Assembly (NCBI RefSeq): GCF_016863475.1
Contig: NZ_BOOY01000034.1
Span: forward strand, 62,001 to 126,000
Source: Spirilliplanes yamanashiensis
Lineage (GTDB): Bacteria; Actinomycetota; Actinomycetes; Mycobacteriales; Micromonosporaceae
Length of the DNA stretch: 64,000 nt
Direction of reading: 5' to 3'
Made by a program: the position numbers and the translations under genes. Of the stretch, positions 50,461 to 59,546 are shown piece by piece. Position 1 is the stretch's first letter. Every line of letters begins with the position of its first letter. Below the pieces are notes generated by a model. The model worked only from the letters and a program-made list of their open reading frames with translations, did no database searches and was not told where the DNA came from.

Positions 50461-50979
50461 CTACACGGGTACGGAGATCCCCACGCCCCCGCGGGTGGCG
50501 CCGCCGTACCGCTGCTTCTCCTTGGCGAGGTCCAGCGGGCGGATCCGCTTGCGCGCGTCCAGCGCCTGCTGGTCGAGCAGGGCGGCGGGGATGAGCCAGA
50601 TCACCTCGAACTCCAGGCCGTCGGGGTCGCGCCCGTACAGGCTCTTGGTGGAGCCGTGGTCGGAGGTGCCGACGAGCGCGCCCGCGTTCGCCAGGCGGGC
50701 CATCGTCGCCTCCAGCTCATCGAGCGTGTCGACCTCCCACGCCAGGTGGTAGAGGCCCACCGCGCCGCGGCCGGCGGGCGACGGGGCCGCGCCGGCGACC
50801 TCGAACAGGCCGAGGTCGTGGTCGTTGGTGGAGTCCGGCGCCTGGAGGAACGCGGCGCCGCGGAAGCCGTCGGGGGTCATCCCGACCGGCCGGAAGCCGA
50901 GCACGTCACGGTAGAAGGCGACGCTGCGGTCGAGGTCGCTGACGTAGAGGACTGCGTGGTTCAACCTGAAGACACCCAT
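50461..50979 (-). CDS. VOC family protein (glyoxalase/extradiol dioxygenase-like)
   Basis: A 172-residue protein. LNHAVLYVSDLDRSVAFYRDVLGF and the metal-ligand pattern His7, His in LYHLAWEVD and Glu in DPDGLEFEVIW are those of VOC dioxygenases. ATG 50979 is used; an upstream in-frame ATG lies inside the palindrome area. A MarR-type operator-like palindrome is 17 bp upstream of the start. Substrate unknown, a hydroquinone or catechol being typical for this branch. Confidence 0.85.
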   Translation of the reverse strand: MGVFRLNHAVLYVSDLDRSVAFYRDVLGFRPVGMTPDGFRGAAFLQAPDSTNDHDLGLFEVAGAAPSPAGRGAVGLYHLAWEVDTLDELEATMARLANAGALVGTSDHGSTKSLYGRDPDGLEFEVIWLIPAALLDQQALDARKRIRPLDLAKEKQRYGGATRGGVGISVPV

Positions 50980-50995
50980 GCCGTCAGTATACTTC

Positions 50996-51008
50996 AAACT
51001 TCAAGTTT
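50996..51008. promoter_or_regulatory. AAACTTCAAGTTT operator-like palindrome
   Basis: Perfect 6-1-6 palindrome immediately upstream of the VOC gene, with the repeated ACTTCAA extending into it (50991-51005). Resembles MarR-family operators. Confidence 0.5.
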
Positions 51009-51099
51009 CTGCTCGATGCGCCAATCTGCCCGCCCATGCCGGACAGATCGGGCAGGTCGCCCCGGCGTGACTTGTACCTACCGTGGCCGAGCCAGCACT

Positions 51100-54000
51100 A
51101 TGAGGCACGTGTCTTCCCGGCTCGACGACTTCTCCCGGCTCGACGACCTGACGGCGCAGGCCCGGGCGCTCACCACCGCCGGGGATCTCCCCGCCGCCCG
51201 AGCCCTGCTGGACGCCGCCTTGGCCCCCGTGGACGCCGACCCCCGCCGCGCCACCCCGCCCGCCGCCGACGCCGCCGCCCTCCAGGCGCAGATCCTCGTC
51301 GCGCTCGGCGAGGCGTACGCCGCGCAACCCTGGGCCGGCTACGCCCACAGCGCCCACCGCCGCCTGCACGGCGCGACAGACGAACGCACCGTCGCCGCCG
51401 CCGCCACGTTCGCCGTCGTCCTGCACCGGCTCGGCGCCCACGCCCGCGCCGCCACCCTGTACTCCGAGGTCGTCCACCAGCTCACCCGCAGCGAGGGCCC
51501 GGACTCCCCGCGCGTCCTGGCCGCCCTCGCCGACCTGGCCGTCGCCGAACACGCCGAGGGCCTGTGCCACTCGGCCCGCACCCGCCTCACCGAGGCGTGG
51601 AGCCGCTACCGCAGCACCTTCGGCGAGGCCGACCCCGCCGGCATCAAGATGCTCGCCCGCCTCGGCGCGATGGAACGCGACTGCGGCCACGACGCCGCCG
51701 CCGCCCGCCACCTCGCCGACGCCCACGCCCTGTGCGCCCGCCACCTGCCCCAGAACCACCCCCTGGGCTACCAGGTCGACGCCCTGTCCCGCGCCACCCC
51801 GGACCCCCACCACCGCCGCACCCACACCGGCCGCCACCACGACGCCACCCCCACCGGCGCCTCCCCCGACGACACCGTCCTCGTCGAACCGCCCAAGCAC
51901 GCCGCCGAGGTCCGCTTCGACCCCCCGCCGGTCCCCCACCCCCGCACGGCCCCGACCCCGGTCAGCGCCCCGCCCGCACCCCCCACCCCGGCGAACGCCC
52001 CACCCGTGGCCCCCCACCCGGCCAACACCCCACCGACCGCCCCACCCCCGGCCAACGGCCCGGCCTCCGGCCCCCCACCCCGCCCGGCCGACCTCACCGA
52101 CACGGCGGAAACCCCGGTCGTCTCCCCGCCACCCCCACCCCGCCCGGCGGACCTGACCGACACCGCCGAGGTCCCGGTCATCACCGACGACACACCCCCG
52201 CCCTCCGCGGCCCGCGCAGCGGACGGGCCGCCCCGCGCGGGCACGGCTCCGGCCGCGGGCCGGGGTGACGCGCGGGACCGGGCGGTGGTGCCTGACCACG
52301 CCGCGGGAGCACCCTCCGGCATGGACCGGGACACGGTGCGCGAACGGGGGGCGGGTGTCACGTGGGCCCCGGACCGGGGCGCGGTGGGCGACCACTCCGA
52401 CGGCGCGGCGCAGGCCGCGGACCCGGACCAGACCGCGGTCCTCCACCACCCCGCGGGCCCGGCGCAGGCTTCGGACGTGGACCAGACCGCGGTGCTCCAC
52501 CACCCGGCGGGCTCGACCCGGGCTCCGGACATGGACCAGACCGCGGCCCGGGACCGCACCACGGGCCCGGCCCCGGCCCAGGACCGGACCGCGCTGCACG
52601 ACCGCACCGCGGGCGCAGGCCCGGCCTCGGATCGGGACATGACCGGGGGCCGCAACCGCACCATGGGCCGAGGCCAGGCCACGGACCGGGACCAGACCGC
52701 GCACCGCGACCAGACGACGGGTGCCACGCTGGCCCCGGACCAGACCGCGGCCCACAACCGCACCGCAGGTGCCACCCAGGCCCCGGACCCGGGCCAGACC
52801 GCGGCCCACGACCGCAGCGCAGGCATGGACCCGGCCTCGGCAATGGACCAGACCGCGGCCCACAACCGCACCGCAGGTGCCACCCGGGCCCCGGACCCGG
52901 ACCAGACCGCGGCCCACGACCACGCCGCGGGCGCAGGCCCGGCCTCGGACCTGAACAAGACCGCAATCGGTAGCCACACCGCGGGAGTAACTCGAACCCC
53001 AGGTCCGGACCAGGCCGCTGCCCGCAACCACACCGCGGGTGTTGCCCGATCCCCCGACCCGGACCAGACCGCGGCCCACGACCGCACGGCGGGCGACGGC
53101 CCGGCCTCAGCCATGGACATGGCCGCGGCCCGCAACCGCACCACGGGTGCCACCCCGGCCCCTGACCCGGACCAAACCGCGGCCCGCGCCCACGCCACGG
53201 GCGCGGGCCCGAATCGGACCGCTGACCTGGGCCAGACCGACCGCCCGGACGAGACCGAGGCGCGAAGCCGGACCGAGCAGCGCGACCGGACCCCGGGCAC
53301 CTCCTTCACCGCGAGCCCGACCACCGGCCCGGATCACACCGACGACCAGGGCCGGCCTACGGCCCGGGACCGAGACGCCGAACAGGATGACGGCCGGGCA
53401 GGGACGCCGTGGGACGGGTCCGATGTCGAGCGGGGTCCGCGGGTGGGCCGGGGCACGGTGGCGCCGCCGCCCGTGCAGCCGCCGGTGCCCGAGGCGTTGC
53501 GGGAGCATGACATGTACCGGCGCGATTATGTGCCCGGTGAGCGGGCCACCGCCGGGCGGGACATCGATCTCGGGGATCCGGACGCGGCGCGGCAATGGCA
53601 GGTGCCGGGGTTGCGGGCGCCGTTGACGCGGCACGACGGGGTGCCGGGGCGGTGGGCGCCGTCGGGGCCACCGCCGCGGGACGAGGAGCGGGCGCCGGAG
53701 CCGGTGCGGGAAGTCGAGCAGCCGGCCGAACCTGAGGAGCCGGCGGCTGAGGTCGCGCCGGCCGGTGGGGTCGTCGAGCGACAGGAGCCGGGGAAGCGAC
53801 GGCGGGGGCGGCGGCGGGCGGAACCGCGGGCGGAGCAGCGCAGCGGGCCGCGGGTGGCGCGGCCGATGCCGGGGTGGCAGCCGCCGCCGCCGATTCCGAT
53901 CGGTGGGGCGCGGTACCGGCCGACCGGGGAGCCGTTGACCGACACCGATTATCGGCTGGCCCGGTTGTTGCCGGAGGCCGCCGGGCGGGAGGGGGCCGGC

Positions 54001-54417
54001 CGGCAGGCGGCGATCAACGTGGTGGCGCTGGTGCTGGCGGCCGTGATGGTGGCGGCGGTGGGGCTGGTGGCGTTGACGCGCGGGCGGGGCACGGCGCCGC
54101 CGGAGCCGGGGGCGGCGGGGACGTCGGCGGCGGGGCAGCCGGTGGGTGGGCCGGTGACGCCGCGCAACCTGCGGCTGCGGGACGCCGGGACGCAGGTGAC
54201 GCTGGACTGGTCGGTGCCGGCGAACTCGCGGGACGTGCCGGTGGAGGTGTACGCGGCGCGGCAGGGCGACACGCCGGGCCCGCACCAGAAGCTGGCGCCG
54301 GGCACCGAGCGGTACGTCATGTTCAGCCTGCTGGAGGACCAGAACTACTGCTTCGCGGTGGCGCTGCTGCACCCGGACGGCGCGGGCACCTCCGCGCCCC
54401 TGTGCACGAAGCGCTAG
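51100..54417 (+). CDS. 1105-residue TPR, repeat, membrane and Fn3 protein
   Basis: The start is ATG 51100 (GTG 51109 possible). Residues 1-230 are helical, TPR-like (DLPAARALLDAAL, AHARAATLYSEVVHQLT). Residues 240-430 are Pro-rich. From about 443 to 710 come about 15 units of mostly 18 residues, consensus DQTAAHDRTAGAxPAPDP. A charged linker leads to a single membrane helix at 970-992 and a C-terminal Fn3-like domain (VTPRNLRLRDAGTQVTLDWSVP ... YCFAVALLHPDG) with two cysteines. Topology puts the repeats inside and Fn3 outside. No known family covers the whole; function unknown. Confidence 0.8.
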   Translation: MRHVSSRLDDFSRLDDLTAQARALTTAGDLPAARALLDAALAPVDADPRRATPPAADAAALQAQILVALGEAYAAQPWAGYAHSAHRRLHGATDERTVAAAATFAVVLHRLGAHARAATLYSEVVHQLTRSEGPDSPRVLAALADLAVAEHAEGLCHSARTRLTEAWSRYRSTFGEADPAGIKMLARLGAMERDCGHDAAAARHLADAHALCARHLPQNHPLGYQVDALSRATPDPHHRRTHTGRHHDATPTGASPDDTVLVEPPKHAAEVRFDPPPVPHPRTAPTPVSAPPAPPTPANAPPVAPHPANTPPTAPPPANGPASGPPPRPADLTDTAETPVVSPPPPPRPADLTDTAEVPVITDDTPPPSAARAADGPPRAGTAPAAGRGDARDRAVVPDHAAGAPSGMDRDTVRERGAGVTWAPDRGAVGDHSDGAAQAADPDQTAVLHHPAGPAQASDVDQTAVLHHPAGSTRAPDMDQTAARDRTTGPAPAQDRTALHDRTAGAGPASDRDMTGGRNRTMGRGQATDRDQTAHRDQTTGATLAPDQTAAHNRTAGATQAPDPGQTAAHDRSAGMDPASAMDQTAAHNRTAGATRAPDPDQTAAHDHAAGAGPASDLNKTAIGSHTAGVTRTPGPDQAAARNHTAGVARSPDPDQTAAHDRTAGDGPASAMDMAAARNRTTGATPAPDPDQTAARAHATGAGPNRTADLGQTDRPDETEARSRTEQRDRTPGTSFTASPTTGPDHTDDQGRPTARDRDAEQDDGRAGTPWDGSDVERGPRVGRGTVAPPPVQPPVPEALREHDMYRRDYVPGERATAGRDIDLGDPDAARQWQVPGLRAPLTRHDGVPGRWAPSGPPPRDEERAPEPVREVEQPAEPEEPAAEVAPAGGVVERQEPGKRRRGRRRAEPRAEQRSGPRVARPMPGWQPPPPIPIGGARYRPTGEPLTDTDYRLARLLPEAAGREGAGRQAAINVVALVLAAVMVAAVGLVALTRGRGTAPPEPGAAGTSAAGQPVGGPVTPRNLRLRDAGTQVTLDWSVPANSRDVPVEVYAARQGDTPGPHQKLAPGTERYVMFSLLEDQNYCFAVALLHPDGAGTSAPLCTKR
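52426..53230 (+). repeat. ~15 tandem 54-bp coding repeats
   Basis: Units mostly 54 bp apart (first three starts 52426, 52480, 52534), encoding an 18-residue repeat DQTA...H-R-AG. The unit DNA begins GACCAGACCGCGG. Divergence is mostly substitutions, so the array is old, with some near-identical neighbours. Confidence 0.85.
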
Positions 54418-55199
54418 AGCAGGTCCAGGTCGAGGTCGGCGACGACCGGGTAGTGGTCGGAGGCGTGTTCGGTGTCGCCGCCGCGCAGCACCGCGCAGCC
54501 GCGCCGGGCGGCCGCGACGGCGGGGGTGGCGAGCAGGTAGTCCAGGCGCATGCCGGAGAACTCGCGGCCGCCGCCCCGGGTGGTGGGGGCGGTGAGGCCG
54601 GCGGCGTCGTCGGCGCCGGCCGGCCACAGGTCGGTGAAGCCTGCCGCGGTGAGGGCGGCGATCGTCGAGGTGTCCGGGTCGCCGCCGGCGGTGAGGTGGC
54701 GGCGGCGGTACAGGGCGGGCAGCCGGGCGAGGCGGTCGGTGTGGTCGGCGCCGGGGGCGAGGGCGTTCAGGTCGCCGGCGAGCACGAGCAGGCCGCGGGG
54801 GCGGGCGACGGTGGCGGCGAGCCAGGTGGCCTCGCGGGCGCGCCGGCGCGGGTTGAACGGGTTGAGGTGGGTGCTGACCAGCGTCAGGTCGCCGCCGGAG
54901 GTGCGCACCGTGGCGGAGGCGGCGGCGTGGTGCAGCCGCCACCGCACGGTGCGGCGGCGCAGGATCGCGGCGGGGCGGCGCACCAGCACGGCGACGGGCT
55001 GGCCGAACGCCGAGCGCGCCAGCACGGCGTCCATGCCGAGCGCGCCGGACAGCTCGGCGAGGGCGGTGCCGCGGTGGAAGTCGCGCAGTTCCTGCAGGGC
55101 GAGCAGGTCGGGCGCCGCCTCGCGCAGCACCGACGTGATCGCGGGCAGCCGCGTACCCCCGCCGGTCTTGATGTTCCAGGTCATGACGCGCAGCGTCAC
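54414..55199 (-). CDS. EEP family phosphatase/endonuclease-like protein
   Basis: A 261-residue enzyme from GTG 55199, overlapping the PAP2 stop (GTGA). The endonuclease/exonuclease/phosphatase blocks are MTWNIKTGGG, LQELRDF, VSTHLNP, LVLAGDLNALAPG and HASDHYPVVADL, so metal and catalytic residues are intact. It lacks a signal peptide. Its operon with lipid phosphatase and diacylglycerol-kinase genes suggests a lipid- or phosphoester-directed role (sphingomyelinase/inositol phosphatase type) rather than DNA repair. Its 3' end overlaps the converging repeat gene by 4 bp. Confidence 0.85.
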   Translation of the reverse strand: MTLRVMTWNIKTGGGTRLPAITSVLREAAPDLLALQELRDFHRGTALAELSGALGMDAVLARSAFGQPVAVLVRRPAAILRRRTVRWRLHHAAASATVRTSGGDLTLVSTHLNPFNPRRRAREATWLAATVARPRGLLVLAGDLNALAPGADHTDRLARLPALYRRRHLTAGGDPDTSTIAALTAAGFTDLWPAGADDAAGLTAPTTRGGGREFSGMRLDYLLATPAVAAARRGCAVLRGGDTEHASDHYPVVADLDLDLL

Positions 55200-56671
55200 G
55201 CCGTGACCTCCGCGCGGGCGGCGGCGGGGGTCTCGACCGGCTCGACGGTGCGGGTCTCGGCGTTGGGGCGCAGCACCCAGTAGAGCAGGCCGATCCACAG
55301 GCCGGTGAGGATCATCGCGCCGACGAAGTCGGTGGGGTGGTGCATGCCGCGGTACATGCGCGACACGGCCACGCCGACGGGCATGACGACGGCGAGGACG
55401 ACGAAGATCCACCGCGTCCAGTGCCGCAGCCGGGGCAGCATGAGCACGGCGATGGCGACCCAGAGGCACATCGTGGCGGCGATGTGGCCGGACGGGAACG
55501 CGGACGTGGGCAGCTGGCCGTCGAGCTGCTCGACGGGCGGGCGGGGGCGGCCGACGGCGTGCGAGGCGGCGAGGAACAGGGTCAGCTCTCCGGCCATGGT
55601 GAGGGCGATGAACAGCACCGGGCGCCAGCGCCGCCAGACCGCGAGGACCACCGGGCAGAACACCAGCGACACGAGCAGGATGGCGTGGGTGTCGCCGGCC
55701 TTGCTCCACAGGTAGCTGATGTCGTCGAGGGCGGGGGTGCGCTGGTCGGCGAACCAGCGGGACACGCCCATGTCGACGGTGTCGACCCAGGTGTCCTTGA
55801 GCCGGTAGCTGACGAGCATGCCGAACGCGTACAGGGTGCCGAAGACCAGGACCCAGCCGACGAGGATCTCCGCGACGCCGGCCCACGGGTGCGGCAGGAC
55901 CTTCTCCTCGTCGGGGGCGGGGGTGATGTCGCGGGCCGCCTCGGGCTCCAGTCCGTCGAGGACGGCGACGGGCGCATCGCCCGACTCGGTGCGCCAGATG
56001 CGGAAGGCGTGCGCGGTGACGCCGAGCCAGGCGGCGCCGAGCAGCCAGCCGCCGAGCACGTCGGAGACGAAGTGGACGCCGAGCATGACCCGGGTGACGC
56101 CGACGGCGACGATCACCAGGGCGACCAGGCCGATGGCGAGCGGCCGCCAGCGCTTGCGGACGGCGGGCAGGAAGACCAGCAGCAGCGCGCCGTAGGCGAC
56201 CATCGAGCCGAGCGCGTGCCCGCTGGGGAAGCTGTTGCCGGGGGCGGCGGCGACGGGAATGTCGACGACGGGGCGCAGCCGGCCGACGAGCGCCTTGAGC
56301 GACGGGTCGAGGAACAGCGCGCCGAGCCCGGCGACGGTGACGTACAGGGCGAGGCGGGTGCGGCGGCGCACCATCAGCAGCAGGACGGCGACGGTGACCA
56401 GCCACAGCAGCACGGGCCGCCCGCCGAGCCGGGAGATCGCCTCCAGCACGGTGACGACGGGCGGGTGCGGCGCGACGAGGTCGTTGGCGGCCTGGGCGAC
56501 GCCGCTGTCGGCGTCGTACAGCGGGCCGACCCGGAACCGCACGAGGGTCAGCAGCAGGCCGAACCCGGCTCCGGCCGCCAGGACGATGAGCAGTCCGAGG
56601 AGGCTGCGCTCGGTGAAGTGTCGCAGGGGGCGCCATCCGAGGGGGCGGATGCGACCGGCGGTCGTCGTCAT
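55196..56671 (-). CDS. double PAP2 lipid phosphatase membrane protein
   Basis: A 491-residue membrane protein with two PAP2 domains. Copy 1: K126-x6-R133-P, PSGH 149-152, R194 and H200 in TRVMLGVH. Copy 2: RP at 377-378 but Ser370 where the C1 Lys should be, PSGH 393-396, and SRMYRGMHH (437-445). Between them is a ~60-residue cytoplasmic linker. PAP2 enzymes remove phosphate from phosphatidic acid, undecaprenyl pyrophosphate or similar lipids on the outer face. It is 11 bp after the BrkB-type gene and coupled to the EEP gene. Confidence 0.9.
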   Translation of the reverse strand: MTTTAGRIRPLGWRPLRHFTERSLLGLLIVLAAGAGFGLLLTLVRFRVGPLYDADSGVAQAANDLVAPHPPVVTVLEAISRLGGRPVLLWLVTVAVLLLMVRRRTRLALYVTVAGLGALFLDPSLKALVGRLRPVVDIPVAAAPGNSFPSGHALGSMVAYGALLLVFLPAVRKRWRPLAIGLVALVIVAVGVTRVMLGVHFVSDVLGGWLLGAAWLGVTAHAFRIWRTESGDAPVAVLDGLEPEAARDITPAPDEEKVLPHPWAGVAEILVGWVLVFGTLYAFGMLVSYRLKDTWVDTVDMGVSRWFADQRTPALDDISYLWSKAGDTHAILLVSLVFCPVVLAVWRRWRPVLFIALTMAGELTLFLAASHAVGRPRPPVEQLDGQLPTSAFPSGHIAATMCLWVAIAVLMLPRLRHWTRWIFVVLAVVMPVGVAVSRMYRGMHHPTDFVGAMILTGLWIGLLYWVLRPNAETRTVEPVETPAAARAEVTA

Positions 56672-56682
56672 GGCGCGGGGAT

Positions 56683-57672
56683 TTACCCCCCGGCGTCGGC
56701 TCTCACACTGCCGCCCGCGCCGGGCTCCCAGCGGTCCGGCTGGGCGGGGGTGGGGGCGCCGACGCGCTGCGCCTCGAGCTGGGCGGCGAACGCGACGCCG
56801 TAGAACAGCGCGATGCCGGTGAGGTTGGCCCAGAGCAGCAGCGCCATGATGCCGGTGAGCGGGCCGTAGGTGGCGCCGAAGCCGTCGCTGAGCCGCACGT
56901 ACCCGCCGAGCAGCAGGCTGGCGACCCACCACAGCGCGGTGGCCAGCCCCGCGCCGAACAGCAGCCAGGTGAGGCCGGGCTGGCGGCGGCGGGCCGAGTA
57001 CTTCATGAGCAGGCCGACGGCGAAGACGGTGAGCACGAGGCTGAGCGGCCAGCGGATCCAGTTCCACGCGGTCTCGGCGGGTCCGCCCCAGTCGAACTCC
57101 CGCTCGATGGACCGGCCGATCTCGCCGCCGGCGACGAGCATGAGGAACCCGAACAGCGCGGGCAGCCCGGCGACGACGGCGAGGGTCGCGGCGCGCAGGT
57201 ACTTCCACTGGACGGGCCGGTCGCGTTCGACGCCGTAGATGCGGTTGATGCCGCGTTCGATCTGGGCCATCGCGGTGGTGAGGGCGACCAGCCCGGTGAT
57301 GAGACCGAGGGCGAGGGCGACCTCGCCGGCCTTCTCGGTGCGCTCGTCGGCGAGCAGCAGGTCACGGACCACGTCGGTGCTGGCCCCGGGGGTGAGCGCG
57401 ATGACGGCGTCGGCGACGACCCGGCCGCCCTCGTCGGCGCCCAGGTCGGTGGCGAGGCCCGACAGGGCGATGAGGAACGGCACGATGGCCAGGCAGAGCT
57501 GCAGGGCCAGGGCGCGGGAGTGGCTGAAGCCGTCGCCGTAGCGGAACCGGACGAAGGCGTCGTGCAGCAGGTGCCAGCGGCCGTAGTGGCGCAGGGCGAG
57601 GAACGCGTCGTCGGCCGACAGTTCGTCGCCCTTCATGCACACGGTCTCGGGCACGGGCTCGGTCGAGCTCAC
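56683..57672 (-). CDS. YihY/BrkB family membrane protein
   Basis: A 329-residue protein from GTG 57672, overlapping the kinase stop (GTGA). FSHSRALALQLCLAIVPFLIALSGL, ERGINRIYGVERDRPVQWKYL and YGPLTGIMALLLWANLTGIALFYG are YihY/BrkB signatures, with six predicted membrane helices. The family was once wrongly called RNase BN; transport or envelope function is suspected. It sits between lipid kinase and lipid phosphatase genes. Confidence 0.9.
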   Translation of the reverse strand: MSSTEPVPETVCMKGDELSADDAFLALRHYGRWHLLHDAFVRFRYGDGFSHSRALALQLCLAIVPFLIALSGLATDLGADEGGRVVADAVIALTPGASTDVVRDLLLADERTEKAGEVALALGLITGLVALTTAMAQIERGINRIYGVERDRPVQWKYLRAATLAVVAGLPALFGFLMLVAGGEIGRSIEREFDWGGPAETAWNWIRWPLSLVLTVFAVGLLMKYSARRRQPGLTWLLFGAGLATALWWVASLLLGGYVRLSDGFGATYGPLTGIMALLLWANLTGIALFYGVAFAAQLEAQRVGAPTPAQPDRWEPGAGGSVRADAGG

Positions 57673-58631
57673 GGCAGGCGTTCCTCCGCGCGCTCCTCGG
57701 CCTGCTCGGCGCCGGTGGACAGGTCGGGCGACAGCTCGGGCTGCGGGACGCAGAGCAGCAGGGCCTGCTCGCGCACGGTGATGGTCATGGTCTTGCCGGA
57801 GTCGATGAGGTCGCCGTCGAGCTGGCGCGGCTGCGGCCGGTTGCTGCGGATCTCGACCTTCTTGGCGGTCCAGGTCTCCATGCGCGGGACCCGGTCGTGG
57901 CGGCGCACGACGGACCAGCCGAGGCTGACCCAGTGGCGCAGGGTGCGCGGGCTGAGGACGGCGACGTCGAGCAGGCCGTCGTCGGGCTCGGCGTCGGAGA
58001 GCAGGTTGACGCCGCCCTGCAGGCGTCCGACGTTGCCGACGATGACGGTGCGCGGGCGGCGGTTGAGGACGGGGCCGCCGTCGATGCTGAGCCGGATGCG
58101 CATGGGCCGGTCGCGCAGGTGGCGCACGGCGCCGCCGACGTAGGCGAGCCAGCCGATGTGCTTCTTGGCCGTGTCGGAGGTGCCGGCGAGCATCTGCGCG
58201 TCGAAGCCCATGCCGGCCATGACGGCGAAGCACTTGTCGCCGACGACGCCGACGTCGAGGCGCCGGCGGCCGCCCTCGAGCACGACCTCCAGGGCCTGCG
58301 CCGGGTCGGTGGTGAGGCCGAGGTTGGTGGCGAGCAGATTGCCGGTGCCGGCGGGCAGCACGGCCATGGCGACGTCGGAGCCGGCCAGCGCGGTGACGAC
58401 GGCCATGACGGTGCCGTCGCCGCCGCAGGCGAAGACCAGCTCGGCGCCCTTGTCGACGGCCTCGCGCGCCTGGCCCTCGCCCGGGTCCTCCGGGGTGGTC
58501 TCGAGCCAGATGGGCGCGGGCCAGCCCGCCGTGGCCAGGCCGTCGCACAGGGTGCGGCGCAGCCCTTCCATGTCGGTCACCTTGGACGGGTTGACGACGA
58601 CGGCGGTCTGCAGCTTTGCGTGAGACGTCAC
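57669..58631 (-). CDS. diacylglycerol kinase-like lipid kinase
   Basis: A 320-residue soluble enzyme. VVVNPSKV, the GGDGT nucleotide motif (FACGGDGTVMAVV, near residue 70), LPAGTGNLLATNLGL and VNLLSDAEPDDGLLDVAVL are the DAGK_cat hallmarks, with an C-terminal beta sandwich carrying DGDLI. It would phosphorylate a lipid such as diacylglycerol using ATP. As the first gene of the operon, its product could be dephosphorylated by the PAP2 protein further down. Confidence 0.9.
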   Translation of the reverse strand: MTSHAKLQTAVVVNPSKVTDMEGLRRTLCDGLATAGWPAPIWLETTPEDPGEGQAREAVDKGAELVFACGGDGTVMAVVTALAGSDVAMAVLPAGTGNLLATNLGLTTDPAQALEVVLEGGRRRLDVGVVGDKCFAVMAGMGFDAQMLAGTSDTAKKHIGWLAYVGGAVRHLRDRPMRIRLSIDGGPVLNRRPRTVIVGNVGRLQGGVNLLSDAEPDDGLLDVAVLSPRTLRHWVSLGWSVVRRHDRVPRMETWTAKKVEIRSNRPQPRQLDGDLIDSGKTMTITVREQALLLCVPQPELSPDLSTGAEQAEERAEERLP

Positions 58632-58690
58632 GGCGGACAGTGTGCAGCAGGGGTGTGACGGCTGCGAGTCGTGCGGTAGCGTGTCGGTTG

Positions 58691-58704
58691 TTGAACACGT
58701 TCAA
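58691..58704. promoter_or_regulatory. TTGAAC-AC-GTTCAA operator-like palindrome
   Basis: Inverted repeat with 6-bp arms and a 2-bp centre, 16 bp before the YndJ-like start, with AGAAGGGG as ribosome site just downstream. The form is typical of TetR-family operators; no TetR gene is in the window. Confidence 0.55.
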
Positions 58705-58719
58705 GAAGGGGCGGCCGCC

Positions 58720-59529
58720 ATGCTGACCGTCGTCCGGATCGTCGTCATGGTGGGCATGCTGCTCGTCGTACCGATGGGGTTGCGCCTGGTCGGCGGCCTG
58801 GCGCCGGCCGCGCGGTGGTGGCCGGTCGCGGCCGCGCCCGCCGCCGTGGGGCTGTGGCTGCCGCGCGGCCCGGTGGCGGTCGTCACCACCGCCGGGTACG
58901 CGGTCGCCGCCGCCCTGCTCGCCGCCGTCGCGGCCCGCCGCCTGCTGCGCCGCGGGGTGAGCCCGCGCGAGATCGCCGTCGCCACCGCCCTCACCGGCCC
59001 GCTCGTCGCCGCCACCGCCCTGGTCGCCGAGCGCGCCGGCCACGAGCTGTTCGGCTTCGAGCTGCCCGTGCTCGTGCTGACCGTCGCGCACTTCCACATG
59101 GCCGGCTTCGCGGCCGCCCTGGTGGCCGGGCTCGCCGGGCGGGCCGCCGCCGGCCGCGCGGGCGACGCCGCGGCGCTCACCGTTCCCGCCGGCATCGCGC
59201 TGGTCTTCGCCGGGTTCTTCGTCGGCGAGTGGGTCGAGCTGGCCGGGGCCACCGTGCTCACCGCGGGCATGTGGCTCGTCGGGGTGCTCACCTGGCGGCA
59301 GCTGCGCCCCGCCGGCGGCGACCGGCTCACCCGCGCACTGCTCGGCGTCTCGGCCGTGGTGCTCGCCGCCACCATGGTGCTCGCCCTGAGCTGGGCGCTC
59401 GGCGAGGCCACCGGCCTGCCGCACCCCTCGCTGGCGTGGATGGCCGCCACCCACGGCGTCGGCAACGCGCTCGGCTTCGCCGTCTGCGGCATGTTCGGCA
59501 TCGCCCGGCTACGGGCAGAACCCCTGTGA
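58720..59529 (+). CDS. YndJ-like membrane protein
   Basis: A 269-residue membrane protein with about eight helices. AHFHMAGFAAALVAGL and WMAATHGVGNALGFAVCG are the YndJ family hallmarks (conserved histidines). The start at ATG 58720 follows GAAGGGG; 26 upstream residues of open frame lie across the operator. Function unknown. It precedes a DUF1990 gene by 17 bp, a pairing I recall as recurrent in actinobacteria. Confidence 0.8.
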   Translation: MLTVVRIVVMVGMLLVVPMGLRLVGGLAPAARWWPVAAAPAAVGLWLPRGPVAVVTTAGYAVAAALLAAVAARRLLRRGVSPREIAVATALTGPLVAATALVAERAGHELFGFELPVLVLTVAHFHMAGFAAALVAGLAGRAAAGRAGDAAALTVPAGIALVFAGFFVGEWVELAGATVLTAGMWLVGVLTWRQLRPAGGDRLTRALLGVSAVVLAATMVLALSWALGEATGLPHPSLAWMAATHGVGNALGFAVCGMFGIARLRAEPL

Positions 59530-59546
59530 ACCGAGAGGACACCGCC

